From contig JAQUGQ010000005.1 in the NCBI GenBank assembly GCA_028684095.1, positions 1 to 64,000 of the forward strand: a DNA stretch of 64,000 nucleotides, written 5' to 3'. The translations under genes and the position numbers were made by a program. The first letter of the stretch is position 1, and the number at the start of each line of letters is the position of its first letter. Below are positions 39,490-50,301 of this stretch, piece after piece. A model generated the notes under the pieces. It was not told the origin of the DNA. It searched no databases and saw nothing but the letters and a program-made list of their open reading frames with translations. Source of the DNA: Clostridia bacterium. GTDB lineage: Bacteria > Bacillota > Clostridia > TANB77 > CAG-465.

Positions 39490-40719
39490 TTAGAAAGTAA
39501 TAACTATTTTATCATCAACAATTTTACTATTTAAATTATTTTCTATATTCCAAGTATTAATTTTTGTATTGAAATCATAAGCTAAATCTTTATTATATTC
39601 ATAAAAAGTCATTACCTCTTTTTTTTCGTTAATGTATATTGGTAACATTTCCAAAGAGTTTATTTTATTTTCTTTATTTATATTTATATCAAAAATGTAT
39701 GATTTTTGTGCAATCTCACTACTTGAATCTGTCATTAAATATCCTGTAGAATAAATTATAGGTACATTTTTATATATTATTATAGGATATATACCTAATG
39801 AATGTGAACCCATAACTAAATCAGCTCCACTATCAATTGCACTATATGCTATTTTTTTCATTTCTGTAGTAACTCCATATATATACTCCCTACCCCAATG
39901 TATATCTACGATGACAATATCTGCATTTTCATTTGCTTCAGCTATATCATTTTTCATTTTATCTTTAGAATATACATTTATTCCATAATCAGTATAATTA
40001 TTTTTTGTTCCTATAAAAACATTATTTGCTGCAATTATCGCAATTTTTTTACCATTTTTCTCTAAATACAATATAGAGTTATTTATTCCTGAGATATAAG
40101 TATTATTATCTTTAAGAATACTTAACGTATTATTAAAAATTTCCTTTGGAAAATCTGTCATATGATCAGATGCTATATTTACAGCATCTATTCCAAGTGA
40201 TGTAATTGCACTCTTTATTTCTTTAGTAACTAGATATCCACTTTTTGCATCTTCAATTTTATCTAAGTTCGTTATGTTAGTTGATAAATTAGCATATGTA
40301 AAATCAGAATTTCTAGTTAAATTAAATATTTTTTTAAATGCAGAACTATATAAATAACTAGTATTTGTTGTAACATCTGAGCCCATCATCATTTCACCTA
40401 AAATAGTAAGTTTAATTTCATTGCTAACGGGATTTACAGTTTCTGAGGCATCAGTTTTTTGCTGTTCTTCTGGAATGGTATTTTCAGTATTATTTGTATC
40501 ATTTTCAATTACTATATCATCAGCAACAACACTTTTCACTTCATTATCTGAAGATGCAATAACAGTTTTATCATGATTTGTATTTACACCTATAATAACA
40601 AATAAAAATATTACCATTACAATTGACGTTGAAATCAGTATAATCTTATTTATTTTATTATTCCTAAAATTAAATCTTTTTCTAATGAGATTAATTCTAA
40701 TTCTTGAATTGTTCCCCAT
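39490..40719 (-). CDS. CapA/PgsA-type poly-gamma-glutamate capsule protein
   Basis: 409 residues: one membrane helix (about 26-46), a Thr/Asn-rich linker and a metallophosphatase-like CapA domain with ILGEMMMGSDV, DAVNIASDHMTDF, VDIHWGREY and GSHSLGIYPI. Its 5' end overlaps the mtaB 3' end by 70 bases, in a different frame. GGAGATGAAAAGCT precedes the ATG. Confidence 0.8.
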   Translation of the reverse strand: MGNNSRIRINLIRKRFNFRNNKINKIILISTSIVMVIFLFVIIGVNTNHDKTVIASSDNEVKSVVADDIVIENDTNNTENTIPEEQQKTDASETVNPVSNEIKLTILGEMMMGSDVTTNTSYLYSSAFKKIFNLTRNSDFTYANLSTNITNLDKIEDAKSGYLVTKEIKSAITSLGIDAVNIASDHMTDFPKEIFNNTLSILKDNNTYISGINNSILYLEKNGKKIAIIAANNVFIGTKNNYTDYGINVYSKDKMKNDIAEANENADIVIVDIHWGREYIYGVTTEMKKIAYSAIDSGADLVMGSHSLGIYPIIIYKNVPIIYSTGYLMTDSSSEIAQKSYIFDININKENKINSLEMLPIYINEKKEVMTFYEYNKDLAYDFNTKINTWNIENNLNSKIVDDKIVITF

Positions 40720-41970
40720 AGCTTTTCATCTCCTTTAACTTTTGTTTTAATATAATTCGAAGTATACCCTAGTAAGTATCCATCTTTATATTCTTCAAGT
40801 AGAACTTTCATATTTTTACCTATATGTTTATTTAAAAATTGTAATTTTAATTCTCTGCCAAAATTAATTAATTCTTCACTTCTAGTATTTGCAACAATTG
40901 GACTAACCGTGGTATCTAAAAAATATGCTCTAGTATGATTTCTTTTTGAAAATTTAAATACATGCATATCACTAAATCCTATTCTTTTTGCTCCATCCAT
41001 TGTTTCACTAAATTCTTCATCAGACTCATCTATATAACCTACAATTATGTCACATGTAAGAGCAATATCTTTAAAAGTTTCCTTTAATTTATCTGCTACT
41101 TTAAAAATATAATCTCTAGTATACTTTCTATTCATCCTTGTAAGAACTGTATCACTTAAACTTTGAACTGACAAATGAAAATGATTACATAATTTGGATA
41201 CTTTACTAAGTCTTAATATATTATCATCTGTAAGCCATCTAGGTTCAATTGATCCGAAGTCTTATTCTTTCTAATCCTTTTAGACTATTTATTTTTTCAA
41301 CAACTTCAATTAAAGATATATCATTTTCTAGGTCAGTGCCATATGAAGCTATTTCAATACCAACAATAACTATTTCTTTTGTTCCATTACTAACTAAATT
41401 TTTTATTTCAGTTAAAATATCCTCTATATTTCTGCTTCTTACTCTCCCGCGTGTATATGGAATTATACAATATGAACAAAAATTGTTACATCCATCTTCT
41501 ATTTTTACACTTTCTCTTAGTATATTAACTCCCTTTTCTAAATTACTAGGTTGAACATATCTTTTAACTTTATCTATATCTGCAACTTTAAATAATTTAG
41601 TCTCTTTACTATATTTTCTATTATTAATGAAATCATTTAGATACTTTATTATATCCTTTTTTTCTTCATTACCAAGTATCATATCAAATATATCACTACT
41701 TAAACTTTTACTTTCACTAAATTTTATTTCTTCTGCATAACAACCAACTAATATGACAATAGCTTTATTATTTAATTTTTTAGCTCTACTTAACATTTGT
41801 CTTGTTTTTCTAGTAGATAAATTAGTTACACTACATGAATTAATTACATATATATCTGATTTATTTTCAAAGCTAATTACTTCAAAGTTATTATCTTCAA
41901 ATTGTTTTATCATTAAATTTGTTTCATATTGATTAACTTTACATCCTAATGTATAAAATGCTACCGTCAT
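40650..41970 (-). CDS. mtaB: tRNA t6A methylthiotransferase MtaB, needing +1 frameshift
   Basis: 439 residues when joined. The N-terminal UPF0004 domain (TLGCKVNQYE) and radical-SAM motif CNNFCSYCIIP are in the first frame, which stops after RIRLRIN. Skipping C of CGG at 41254-41256 gives RIRLGSIEPRWLTDDN and continues to the C-terminal TRAM-like domain (ELISLEKD). Produces ms2t6A37 on ANN-reading tRNAs, downstream of TsaB/E action. In-frame reading would lose the C-terminal part of the radical-SAM domain. Confidence 0.92.
41254..41256 (-). other. +1 recoding site in mtaB: CTT CGG A
   Basis: CTT CGG ATC AAT TGA in zero frame; skipping C gives Leu-Gly-Ser-Ile-Glu-Pro-Arg, the conserved MtaB/MiaB-like motif. 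Confidence 0.87.
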
Positions 41971-42206
41971 TTTTCCACCGCTCTCTTTAAATTATATTAT
42001 ATCAAAGAATACAAAAATAATCAATTAATTTTTTAAAATATGTACTTTTATAACCAATAATATATTTCACATAAATTTACTTTAACTAAATAACGTGTTG
42101 TAATTATACTGTTAGTTCCAATATCAAATGTCTAATATTATAGAATTTACTTTTAAAGTATCTTTACTTTAATAAAAATTCAACATTTATATCAAAATAA
42201 AATTTG

Positions 42207-42234
42207 AATGGAACAGGTTAATACCTGTTCCATT
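42207..42234 (-). terminator. Terminator after the S4-domain gene
   Basis: Stem AATGGAACAGGT/ACCTGTTCCATT directly follows the stop at 42237. The rest of the 41971-42206 gap is AT-rich with no gene seen. Confidence 0.8.
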
Positions 42235-42236
42235 TT

Positions 42237-43016
42237 CTATCTATACATTTTTATTTTAATAAGTAAATTATCACTTTTTACTTTTTTAACTATATCAATA
42301 TATTTAAATTTACCACATTTTCTAAATGATATTATATCATTTTCTTTCAATATATATGTTTTACTAGTTATACATTTTGAATTTATATATAATTCTCTTT
42401 TTGAAATTTTACTTTCTATTTCACTTCTACTTAATTTATATACATGTGCTAAAACTGTGTCTATTCTATTTGATGGAACTATAATATTTATATCTTCGAA
42501 ATTATAGATTATTTCTTCTAAATTATTAATATTCATGACTTCTATTTTTATCTTTGAATTACCAACTTGTATATAATTAAACAATATAAATTCTAAAACA
42601 GTAGTCATTAAAAATATATACGAATATTCTTCGAATACTATTATATCTCCAATCATATCTTCTGTTATACCCATATTGTATATACTTCCCATATAGTCTT
42701 TATGCAATAATTTAGAATTTTTGTTTGGAGTTACTTTTATACATGATACACACGAAAAATCATAACCTTTGATATATTCGGGAATTATTGCTATACACCT
42801 TTTTTCAAGTACTTCACAAAGAGAAAAAATTTTATATTCAATTTGAAATTTATTTAGTAATTCAACAGAAATTTTAAATTCATTTGTATCTAAAAAATTA
42901 GTAGTAATAAGAGCATCTGTTTTTTCATATTTAGTTATTTTATCTAAGATATTAGATGCAAATATTTTATCATCTTTATCATTATATTTATTTAAAATTT
43001 CTTGCCTATTTATCAT
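42237..43016 (-). CDS. S4-domain RNA-binding protein (YlmH-like)
   Basis: 259 residues ending in an S4 RNA-binding domain (SNRIDTVLAHVYKLSRSEIESKI ... GKFKYIDIVKKV). The N-terminal half is a YlmH-type domain. YlmH family proteins bind 50S-tRNA complexes in ribosome quality control. Start ATG 43016 with AAGGA upstream; it overlaps dus. Confidence 0.72.
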   Translation of the reverse strand: MINRQEILNKYNDKDDKIFASNILDKITKYEKTDALITTNFLDTNEFKISVELLNKFQIEYKIFSLCEVLEKRCIAIIPEYIKGYDFSCVSCIKVTPNKNSKLLHKDYMGSIYNMGITEDMIGDIIVFEEYSYIFLMTTVLEFILFNYIQVGNSKIKIEVMNINNLEEIIYNFEDINIIVPSNRIDTVLAHVYKLSRSEIESKISKRELYINSKCITSKTYILKENDIISFRKCGKFKYIDIVKKVKSDNLLIKIKMYR

Positions 43017-43992
43017 ATAATGCATCCTTAACTATTTGTTTCATTTCATTAATACTTTCTGATTTATTTATCATATCTCTATACTTAGCCCCATTATCTA
43101 TACCTTTTAAATACCATGCTAAATGTTTTCTGAGTTTTAGTCTACTCGTTCTTTCACCATCATATTTACATGCTAAATCAATATGATTTAATATAACAGA
43201 TAATTTTTCACTATTATTTGGAATATATTCTTTTTGCTCTAATATACTCTTAAAAATCCAAGGATTACCAAGACTTCCTCTTGCTATCATAATTCCATCA
43301 CAACCTGTGTATTCAAACATACGAATAGCACTTTCTAAATCCATAACGTCTCCATTACCTATTACTGGAATACTTACACTCTCTTTAACTTTTTTGATAA
43401 TATCTAAATCGCATGTACCAGAATAATATTCTTCTCTAGTTCTTCCATGAACAGTTATCATTTTCACTCCAGCTTCTTCAGCTATACGTGCTAGTTTAAC
43501 TGCAGTAATTATATCATTATTAAAACCTTTTCTAGTTTTAACTGTTATTGGCTTTTTAGAAGCTTTAACAGCTGTTTCTAATATATTTTTCACATTATCT
43601 AAATCAAGTAATAATCCTGCACCATCCCCGTTTTTCACTAATTTTGGAGCTGGACAACCCATATTAATATCTATTATATCTATCGTGTCATCTTCATTTA
43701 GTTTAAGTACCATATTTTTTATAGTTACAGCATCACTGCCAAATATCTGTGCTACCGAAGGTCTTTCATCTTCCAAAATACTTAATAACTTTTCAGTCTT
43801 TGGGCTACCAAATTCCATTGCTTTACTACTTGCCATCTCTGTGAAAGTAAGCCCTACATCGTAATTTCTAACAATTTCTCTAAATGCTAAATCTGTAACT
43901 CCAGCCATAGGTGCTAAAAAAATGTTGTTTTTTATTTCCACATTACCTATATTTAACTTATGTATATATTTTTTTAGTCTATTAATTTCCAT
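43006..43992 (-). CDS. dus: tRNA-dihydrouridine synthase
   Basis: 328-residue TIM-barrel flavoprotein: FLAPMAGVTDLAFR, MGCPAPKLVKNGDGAGLL, VHGRTREEYYSG and ARGSLGNPWIF are Dus signatures. Closest to DusB. It overlaps the pilin-like gene and the S4 gene. Confidence 0.92.
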   Translation of the reverse strand: MEINRLKKYIHKLNIGNVEIKNNIFLAPMAGVTDLAFREIVRNYDVGLTFTEMASSKAMEFGSPKTEKLLSILEDERPSVAQIFGSDAVTIKNMVLKLNEDDTIDIIDINMGCPAPKLVKNGDGAGLLLDLDNVKNILETAVKASKKPITVKTRKGFNNDIITAVKLARIAEEAGVKMITVHGRTREEYYSGTCDLDIIKKVKESVSIPVIGNGDVMDLESAIRMFEYTGCDGIMIARGSLGNPWIFKSILEQKEYIPNNSEKLSVILNHIDLACKYDGERTSRLKLRKHLAWYLKGIDNGAKYRDMINKSESINEMKQIVKDALYDK

Positions 43993-44416
43993 ATAACATT
44001 TGACCCTTATATTTTAATCCTTTTAAATAGTATACGTTATGTGTATTTTCGGCAACTAGAAAGACATCTTTATTTGCAACACTGCCAGTTCCTTTTTTTA
44101 TTGTATCATTTTCAAATAAAGTTACATCCACTACATATAATTTATTGTTTTCATCTAAATTCTCTATAATATTGTTATAAAAATCGGTTCCTAAAGAACT
44201 AGCTGAAACTATTTGGTTTATTATTGGTAATCTTTCATTTTCTAGATAATATATATTAATATTATCTTGTACTCTAGATAAACTTGTTTTATATTCTTCA
44301 AAATTAGCTGCAGCTATAGACCCAGCTCCTATAACTGATGCTGATGTTATTATAATCATCATAACTATTGTAGCAGTTATTACCACAAGTAAAGTTACAC
44401 CACTTTTATTTGTCAT
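43982..44416 (-). CDS. Prepilin-like protein
   Basis: 144 residues. An N-terminal short basic leader, then TLLVVITATIVMMIIITSAS, is prepilin-like. Its stop overlaps the dus start by 11 bases. A short conserved tail KNVYYLKGLKYK-like is also seen. It is small compared with the two surface proteins at 1-2047 and 24436-26865. Confidence 0.72.
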   Translation of the reverse strand: MTNKSGVTLLVVITATIVMMIIITSASVIGAGSIAAANFEEYKTSLSRVQDNINIYYLENERLPIINQIVSASSLGTDFYNNIIENLDENNKLYVVDVTLFENDTIKKGTGSVANKDVFLVAENTHNVYYLKGLKYKGQMLYGN

Positions 44417-44539
44417 GTTTTACCCCCAATATATTCTTAATTAATATATATAATTATACCTTTATTTTCATAATTATTCAATAGAAATATTTAAAAAATA
44501 CTTCATTTCACTTATTTTAATGTTTAATACAATTATTTA

Positions 44540-44568
44540 TTGACAAAAGTTTAAAAATTATATATAAT
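44540..44568 (+). promoter_or_regulatory. Perfect sigma-A promoter for the pentapeptide gene
   Basis: TTGACA (44540-44545) and TATAAT (44563-44568) are 17 bases apart. Confidence 0.75.
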
Positions 44569-44591
44569 TGTACTGAAAAGGAAATAATAAT

Positions 44592-45221
44592 ATGATAATA
44601 TTACCAAACTTACCTAATAGTCTGATTGAATTAACAAACTTTTGTGATATATTAAATGAGAATGAAATAATTTCAAATTCAAATATATCAGATGAAATTG
44701 TAACTACCCTAAATATAAATGATATAGAAATAAATAATTCAAAACTTAGAAATGTAAAATTTATATCTTGTAATTTTGAAAAATCATACTTTTCTAATGT
44801 TATATTTGAAAACTGTGATTTATCTAATATAAATTTATCAAGTAGCACATTTAAAAAGGTTCTATTTATAGATTGTAAACTACAAGGTACAAATTTAAAT
44901 AGATCTTTTCTAGAAAATGTATATATGGATAATTGTATTCTTAGAAATATATACTTAGATGAATCTAAAATATCTAATTCGGATTTTAAAAAATGTAATT
45001 TTAAAGATGGTTCTTTGTGTATTACAATTTTTAAAAACATTACATTAACTAATTGCGACTTTACATGTAGTAATTTTTCTAAAACAAAACTAAAAGAATT
45101 AGATTTTACAACATCTAATATAGATGGTATAACTGTGTACACAGATGACTTAAAAGGCTGCATATTAACAACACTGCAAGCTTTAGAATTTATAAAAATA
45201 CTTGGAATAGTAATAAAATAA
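44592..45221 (+). CDS. Pentapeptide-repeat protein
   Basis: 209 residues. Repeats of the A(D/N)LXX type are visible: NVIFENCDLSNINLSSSTFKK and NRSFLENVYMDNCILRNIYL, making a right-handed quadrilateral beta-helix. AAAGGAAATAAT precedes the ATG. Related proteins mimic DNA and protect gyrase; the role here is not shown. Confidence 0.8.
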   Translation: MIILPNLPNSLIELTNFCDILNENEIISNSNISDEIVTTLNINDIEINNSKLRNVKFISCNFEKSYFSNVIFENCDLSNINLSSSTFKKVLFIDCKLQGTNLNRSFLENVYMDNCILRNIYLDESKISNSDFKKCNFKDGSLCITIFKNITLTNCDFTCSNFSKTKLKELDFTTSNIDGITVYTDDLKGCILTTLQALEFIKILGIVIK

Positions 45222-45249
45222 AAGATAGTAAATTACTACCTTTTATTTT
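45219..45249. terminator. Terminator between convergent genes
   Basis: Stem AAAAG-TAGTA/TACTA-CTTTT with one A-C mismatch, followed by a T run. Confidence 0.7.
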
Positions 45250-45260
45250 TTGTTTCAATT

Positions 45261-46370
45261 TTAAAACAAGAAACTTTTGTTTTTCCTTGCTGATATATTA
45301 AGTACAATTGCTATTGCTATTAAATTAGTCATTAGACTACTTCCACCATAGCTTACAAATGGGAGTGGTACCCCTGTTATTGGTAATAGTCCTATTGTCA
45401 TTCCAATATTTTGTACAAAGTGGAAAAACAACATTCCAGTTATACCAATCACAATATATTTACCGAACAAATCACTTGTATTAGCGGATATTCTTATTAA
45501 TCTAAGTAATAGAATAATAAATAATATAATTACTGTTACAGACATTATAAATCCCATTTCTTCTGATAAAACAGAAAATATAAAGTCAGAGGATTTTATG
45601 GGCAAATAACCAAATTGTGTTTGTGTACCCTTAAGTAATCCAGTACCAAATATCATTCCTGATCCCACAGCTATTTTAGATTGTATAGCATTATATCCAC
45701 TCCCCAAAGGATCCATTGTCGGATTTAAAAATACTAATATTCTATTTTGTTGAATTGGTGTTAAAATAAACATATATATTAAAGGAGCTATTAAACAAAC
45801 AGTTGCCATTATTGAAAGAATATACCTATATTTAAGACCACTTACAAATAACATAAAGAATGTTATAACTATAAACACAACAGCTGTACCAAAATCTGGT
45901 TGTAACATTATAAGTGTAAATGGTATAAAAAATAGCAATACTAAACTCACAACTTTTATTATTTTATCTTTTCTAGATAAAACTTCTTTACCAAAATAAC
46001 TGAGCAACTTAGCTAAACACAATATATATCCTATTTTCATAAGTTCGGAGGGTTGATATAGAAAGTTTCCAAAATTAAACCAACTTTTTGCACCCATAAG
46101 TGAACTTGAAAATAGTACTAGGACGAGAGCTATTACACTAAAAAAGTATATAGCATATCCAGCTATATCAAATATACTATAATCAATCGACCATATTATA
46201 ATAACTACAACAATCATAATACTAAACCACATAATCTGTTTTATATATTCATCTTTATTTATACTAGTATTATAACCTGCACTGAAAATACCAACTAGTC
46301 CTATTATAAATAAAGAAAGTACTATTATTAAAACAATATAGTCTGTATTTTTTAGTAATGTTTTAAACAT
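45261..46370 (-). CDS. rodA: RodA/FtsW-type SEDS peptidoglycan polymerase
   Basis: 369 residues with about ten membrane helices. MLQPDFGTAVVFI holds the SEDS catalytic Asp, and LLPITGVPLPFVSYGGSSL is the family signature. It is the expected partner of the recoded PBP2 (mrdA). GGGGG precedes the ATG. Confidence 0.88.
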   Translation of the reverse strand: MFKTLLKNTDYIVLIIVLSLFIIGLVGIFSAGYNTSINKDEYIKQIMWFSIMIVVVIIIWSIDYSIFDIAGYAIYFFSVIALVLVLFSSSLMGAKSWFNFGNFLYQPSELMKIGYILCLAKLLSYFGKEVLSRKDKIIKVVSLVLLFFIPFTLIMLQPDFGTAVVFIVITFFMLFVSGLKYRYILSIMATVCLIAPLIYMFILTPIQQNRILVFLNPTMDPLGSGYNAIQSKIAVGSGMIFGTGLLKGTQTQFGYLPIKSSDFIFSVLSEEMGFIMSVTVIILFIILLLRLIRISANTSDLFGKYIVIGITGMLFFHFVQNIGMTIGLLPITGVPLPFVSYGGSSLMTNLIAIAIVLNISARKNKSFLF

Positions 46371-46402
46371 AGTACTTTCCCCCTTAATTTAATAATTTAA
46401 AT

Positions 46403-47785
46403 TTATTTGAAAAATGCAATATATGCTTTGTATGTCATATATATATCTCCAACTCCAGCTACTTCGAAAGGTGAATGCATTGAAAGTACTGGTGTACCAC
46501 AATCTATAACATCTACTCCTTTATTAGCAAGAATATAGGCTATTGTTCCGCCTCCACCTTTATCAATTTTCCCTAAAGTTCCAAGTTGATAAATTATTTT
46601 GTTTTTATCAAGTATACTCATAACTTCTGAAACATATTTTGCATTTGCATCACTCGAATTATATTTTCCACCACTGCCAGTATATTTTTCTAAACAAACT
46701 CCAAAACCTAAAATATTTGAATTTTGTATATCTGAAAATTCTTCATAACAAGGATCAACACATGTAGACACATCAGCTGATAACATTTTAGAATTATAAT
46801 ATACTTCATAAATATCAGTTCCTGTTTCATTTTTTAAAGTTAACATTTTATTTATAAACATATCAAATATATTAGATTTCATCGAAGTATTTCCAATACT
46901 TCCTATTTCTTCTTTATCTACAATCATAGCTACCATTGTTTTGTTCACTTCATTTTTCGACTCAGATATCATTGCTTTCACCGTTGCATATGCACATACT
47001 CTATCATCTTGACCATATCCACCAATCATACTAGAATCCATTCCTAAGTACCTAGGTTTAAATGCTGGTACAAATTGGATTTCACTTCTTGCAAAATCTA
47101 TTTCTTTTATTCCATACCTATCATTTAATATTTTAAGAATATTTTCTTTTACATCATTTTTTTCTTTTTCTTCATTTGTACTTTTAATACTTCCAAATAA
47201 TATAGACATCTTTTCAGGATCTATAAATTCATTAGCATTAACCTTCATTTGATCTTTTGATAAATGAGGAAGTAAATCAGAAATAGTAAAACATGGGTCT
47301 TTTTCATCTTCACCTATAACAATATCTAATTTTTTACCTTCAGAAGTATACATTACTGCATGCATAGCAAGTGGTATTGCAAGCCATTGATATTTTTTTA
47401 TACCACCATAATATTGTGTTTTTAAAAGTGCTACTCCTTTATTTTCATAAAGTGGCATTGGTTTTAAATCAATTCTTGGACTATCTACATGAGCTCCAAT
47501 AATATTTAAACCATTCACTAATTTATCTTTTCCTATTACTGCTGCATATAAAGATTTTTCGTTATTTACAAAATAAACTTTATCTAATAACTTTAATTCT
47601 TTAATTTTAGAAATATCAACAAATCCTTCTTTTTCAAGCATTTCCTTAACAATTTCTATTGACTTATATTCAGTTTTAGCTTTTCCTAAAAAATCAACAT
47701 AACCAGAAATATATTCGTTCATCTCAGATATTTCTTCTTTTGATAAGTTTTCATAAACATTTTTCTTTTCATATTTTAAACTCAT
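46403..47785 (-). CDS. M18-family aminopeptidase
   Basis: 460-residue dodecameric zinc aminopeptidase: GAHVDSPRIDLKP, MIVDKEEIGSIGNTSM and GTPVLSMHSPFEV carry metal ligands and catalytic residues. The ATG at 47785 follows AAGGTGG. It likely finishes peptide degradation downstream of Lon/Clp. Confidence 0.9.
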   Translation of the reverse strand: MSLKYEKKNVYENLSKEEISEMNEYISGYVDFLGKAKTEYKSIEIVKEMLEKEGFVDISKIKELKLLDKVYFVNNEKSLYAAVIGKDKLVNGLNIIGAHVDSPRIDLKPMPLYENKGVALLKTQYYGGIKKYQWLAIPLAMHAVMYTSEGKKLDIVIGEDEKDPCFTISDLLPHLSKDQMKVNANEFIDPEKMSILFGSIKSTNEEKEKNDVKENILKILNDRYGIKEIDFARSEIQFVPAFKPRYLGMDSSMIGGYGQDDRVCAYATVKAMISESKNEVNKTMVAMIVDKEEIGSIGNTSMKSNIFDMFINKMLTLKNETGTDIYEVYYNSKMLSADVSTCVDPCYEEFSDIQNSNILGFGVCLEKYTGSGGKYNSSDANAKYVSEVMSILDKNKIIYQLGTLGKIDKGGGGTIAYILANKGVDVIDCGTPVLSMHSPFEVAGVGDIYMTYKAYIAFFK

Positions 47786-47817
47786 ATCACATACCACCTT
47801 TACACTATTATATATTT

Positions 47818-49038
47818 TTATACTAAATATATTTCTTTTTGCATTTTACAAACAGGTATACCACCAAATTTTGTTACAATAAACATTTCTTCTATCGAGC
47901 CTCCATTAGGTATAGCTATTCTAGGTTCTATTGTATATACTCCATTTTCAATTAGTCCTAAATTAGATTTTTTATTTGACTTATTTGATAAGATTGCACC
48001 TACATCATGAACCTTAAGACCTACAGGATGACCTGTTGAATGATTATAATTTGGATAGCCATCTCTTAAAATTCTATTTCTTACAATATCATCTATTTCA
48101 TATCCTTTAACATCTGGTTTCATATGATCTAATGCATTTTCTATAGATTCAGTTAATGATTTAAATACTTTTTGTACACTTCTAGGTGCTCTTGTTTCAT
48201 TTCTTTTCAAAGCATATCCCATTCTTTGAATATCTGAATATATTTTTTCACCATCTTCATATGTTGCACATATACCAAAATCAAAGTATATTGTATTACC
48301 TTTTTTTAGTGCTTTTTCACTAGGGATTGTATGACCACCTTTTGAAAGGTTTATACCAATTAAAACAATTGGACAATTTTCCCAAGCTAAAGAAACTGAT
48401 ATTATTTTTTTATCTAAATATTGATTTGTAATATTTTCAGTAATTCCTATTATATGTTTTGAAATATCTATCTCACTCATACCTATAGTTATGGTTTTAA
48501 ATGTAGTTTCAAGTATTTCTTGTGTTATATTAGCAACAAATTTTATTCTTTCAATCTGATTCTCAGTTTTTTCACTAAGTAATGAATATATAACTTTTTC
48601 AGCAGAATTAAATTTAATTGTTTTTTTATATTTAATATATGGCTTTTTAATAATATTTGAAAATTCTACAAATTGACCATGTCCTAAAATATCTGTATCT
48701 TTATCACCCATTGTTGAATACGAAAGTGAAACCTGTGAAATAAACCCTAAGTATGATATAATATCTTCTATTCTATTTGATAAATCAGACAACGTATTAT
48801 AAAAAATAACAATTATATTGTTTTTCTCTAAATATTTATTATCAATATTATATTTATCTAAATCATGAATCAATAAATAAGTTTTATTTACTGTTATAAA
48901 ACACATAGATAATGTATAAATAGTTTTTGATATATATTTATAAAATATATTATCATTATTATCTTTATTAATCAAGATCCATAATTTTAAATTATACTTT
49001 GATAAAAGTTTTTGTATATTTTGTATATTCTCAACCAT
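47818..49038 (-). CDS. M24-type (Xaa-Pro peptidase-like) protein
   Basis: 406 residues of the pita-bread fold. Metal ligands appear in IYFDFG...YSDIQRMG, NHSTGHPVG and EPRIAIPNGG...IEEMF. The usual second Asp (SDxTR) is replaced by SDIQR, so metal binding and activity may be altered. The start ATG 49038 follows AAAGGTAG. Confidence 0.8.
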   Translation of the reverse strand: MVENIQNIQKLLSKYNLKLWILINKDNNDNIFYKYISKTIYTLSMCFITVNKTYLLIHDLDKYNIDNKYLEKNNIIVIFYNTLSDLSNRIEDIISYLGFISQVSLSYSTMGDKDTDILGHGQFVEFSNIIKKPYIKYKKTIKFNSAEKVIYSLLSEKTENQIERIKFVANITQEILETTFKTITIGMSEIDISKHIIGITENITNQYLDKKIISVSLAWENCPIVLIGINLSKGGHTIPSEKALKKGNTIYFDFGICATYEDGEKIYSDIQRMGYALKRNETRAPRSVQKVFKSLTESIENALDHMKPDVKGYEIDDIVRNRILRDGYPNYNHSTGHPVGLKVHDVGAILSNKSNKKSNLGLIENGVYTIEPRIAIPNGGSIEEMFIVTKFGGIPVCKMQKEIYLV

Positions 49039-49042
49039 TTTT

Positions 49043-50251
49043 CTACCTTTTAAATTCAATATATATTTCTTCAGTTTGTTTTGCTATTTCAAACTCTTCA
49101 TCTGTTGGTATTACGTAAACAGATATTCTAGAATTGTCACTAGAAATTAATGACTCTTTACCAGAACCTGCTATATTACGATTCTCATCTATATTTATTC
49201 CTAAATATTCCATATCAGATGTGATCATTTGTCTTTCACATGAATCATTTTCACCAATACCACCTGTAAATACTATTGCATCTACTCTGTTTAACTCAGC
49301 CATATATGAACCAATATATTTTTTAGTTCTATTAGTTTGAATTTGTTCTGCAAGAATAGCTTTTGAATCTCCAGAATTTGCTGCTTCCATTAATTGTCTG
49401 TGATCTCCTATTCCACATATTCCTAATCTTCCAGATTCTTTGTTAAGTATTTCACTAACTTCTTTAATAGATAAATTATCTATTTCCATAATTTTTGTAA
49501 CAATAGCAGGATCTAAATCTCCAGATCTTGTTTCCATTACTAATCCTTCTAATGGACTGAATCCCATAGAGGTATCATATGATAAGCCATTTTTTATAGC
49601 ACATATACTAGCACCACTTCCTAAGTGACATACTATTGCATTTATTTCGTTTTTTGGTTTATTTAATTTTTCTGATAACCTATTTAGAATATACATATAT
49701 GAACTTCCGTGGAAACCATATCTTCTTATTCCATGTTTTTCATAATACTCATATTTTATAGCATATAGAAAGTTATATATTGGAATTGATTGATGAAAGG
49801 CTGTGTCAAATACTGCAACGTTTATCATATCTTTGTCTATATTTTTAATAGCCTTTATTCCAATTAAAGCTCCTGGATTATGTAATGGTGCAATCTCACA
49901 CAATTTTTCTATTTCACTAATTACTTCTTCTTCAATTAAAGTTGCTTTACTAAATTTTTCTCCACCATGAACAACTCTATGTCCAACTGCAGATATATCA
50001 TCAAAACTTTTAATAACTCCTTGCTTTTCATCTGTAAGATGTCTTATCAAAACTTCCATTGCTTGTTTATGATTATTGATAACCTCTGGCTTTTCATAAG
50101 ATATACTATCCCTTAAGTTTTTATATATTATATTAGAACTTTCTAGACCTATTTTTTCACATCTACCTTTTGCAATCACCTCATTATTGTCCATATTATA
50201 TAACTGAAATTTTATTGTTGAACTACCACAATTTATAACTAATATCTTCAT
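49043..50251 (-). CDS. ackA: Acetate kinase
   Basis: 402 residues. ASKHA motifs NCGSSTIKFQL, GHRVVHGGEKF, FDTAFHQSIP and HLGSGASICAI are conserved. Produces ATP and acetate from acetyl phosphate in fermentation. It follows pta on the same strand. Confidence 0.95.
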   Translation of the reverse strand: MKILVINCGSSTIKFQLYNMDNNEVIAKGRCEKIGLESSNIIYKNLRDSISYEKPEVINNHKQAMEVLIRHLTDEKQGVIKSFDDISAVGHRVVHGGEKFSKATLIEEEVISEIEKLCEIAPLHNPGALIGIKAIKNIDKDMINVAVFDTAFHQSIPIYNFLYAIKYEYYEKHGIRRYGFHGSSYMYILNRLSEKLNKPKNEINAIVCHLGSGASICAIKNGLSYDTSMGFSPLEGLVMETRSGDLDPAIVTKIMEIDNLSIKEVSEILNKESGRLGICGIGDHRQLMEAANSGDSKAILAEQIQTNRTKKYIGSYMAELNRVDAIVFTGGIGENDSCERQMITSDMEYLGINIDENRNIAGSGKESLISSDNSRISVYVIPTDEEFEIAKQTEEIYIEFKR

Positions 50252-50301
50252 AAATTCACTTCCTTCTCTTAAATATTAAATTTTTTCTTTGTATGTTGAC
50301 T

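Noticed and set aside
40650-40719. Overlap of mtaB and the CapA-like gene as a sign of another frame break
   Set aside because: Both frames end or begin cleanly, CapA has its own ribosome site, and no CGG occurs in the overlap.
44558-45163. 201-codon minus-strand ORF over the pentapeptide gene
   Set aside because: Mirror of the repetitive pentapeptide frame; the plus strand has a consensus promoter and ribosome site.
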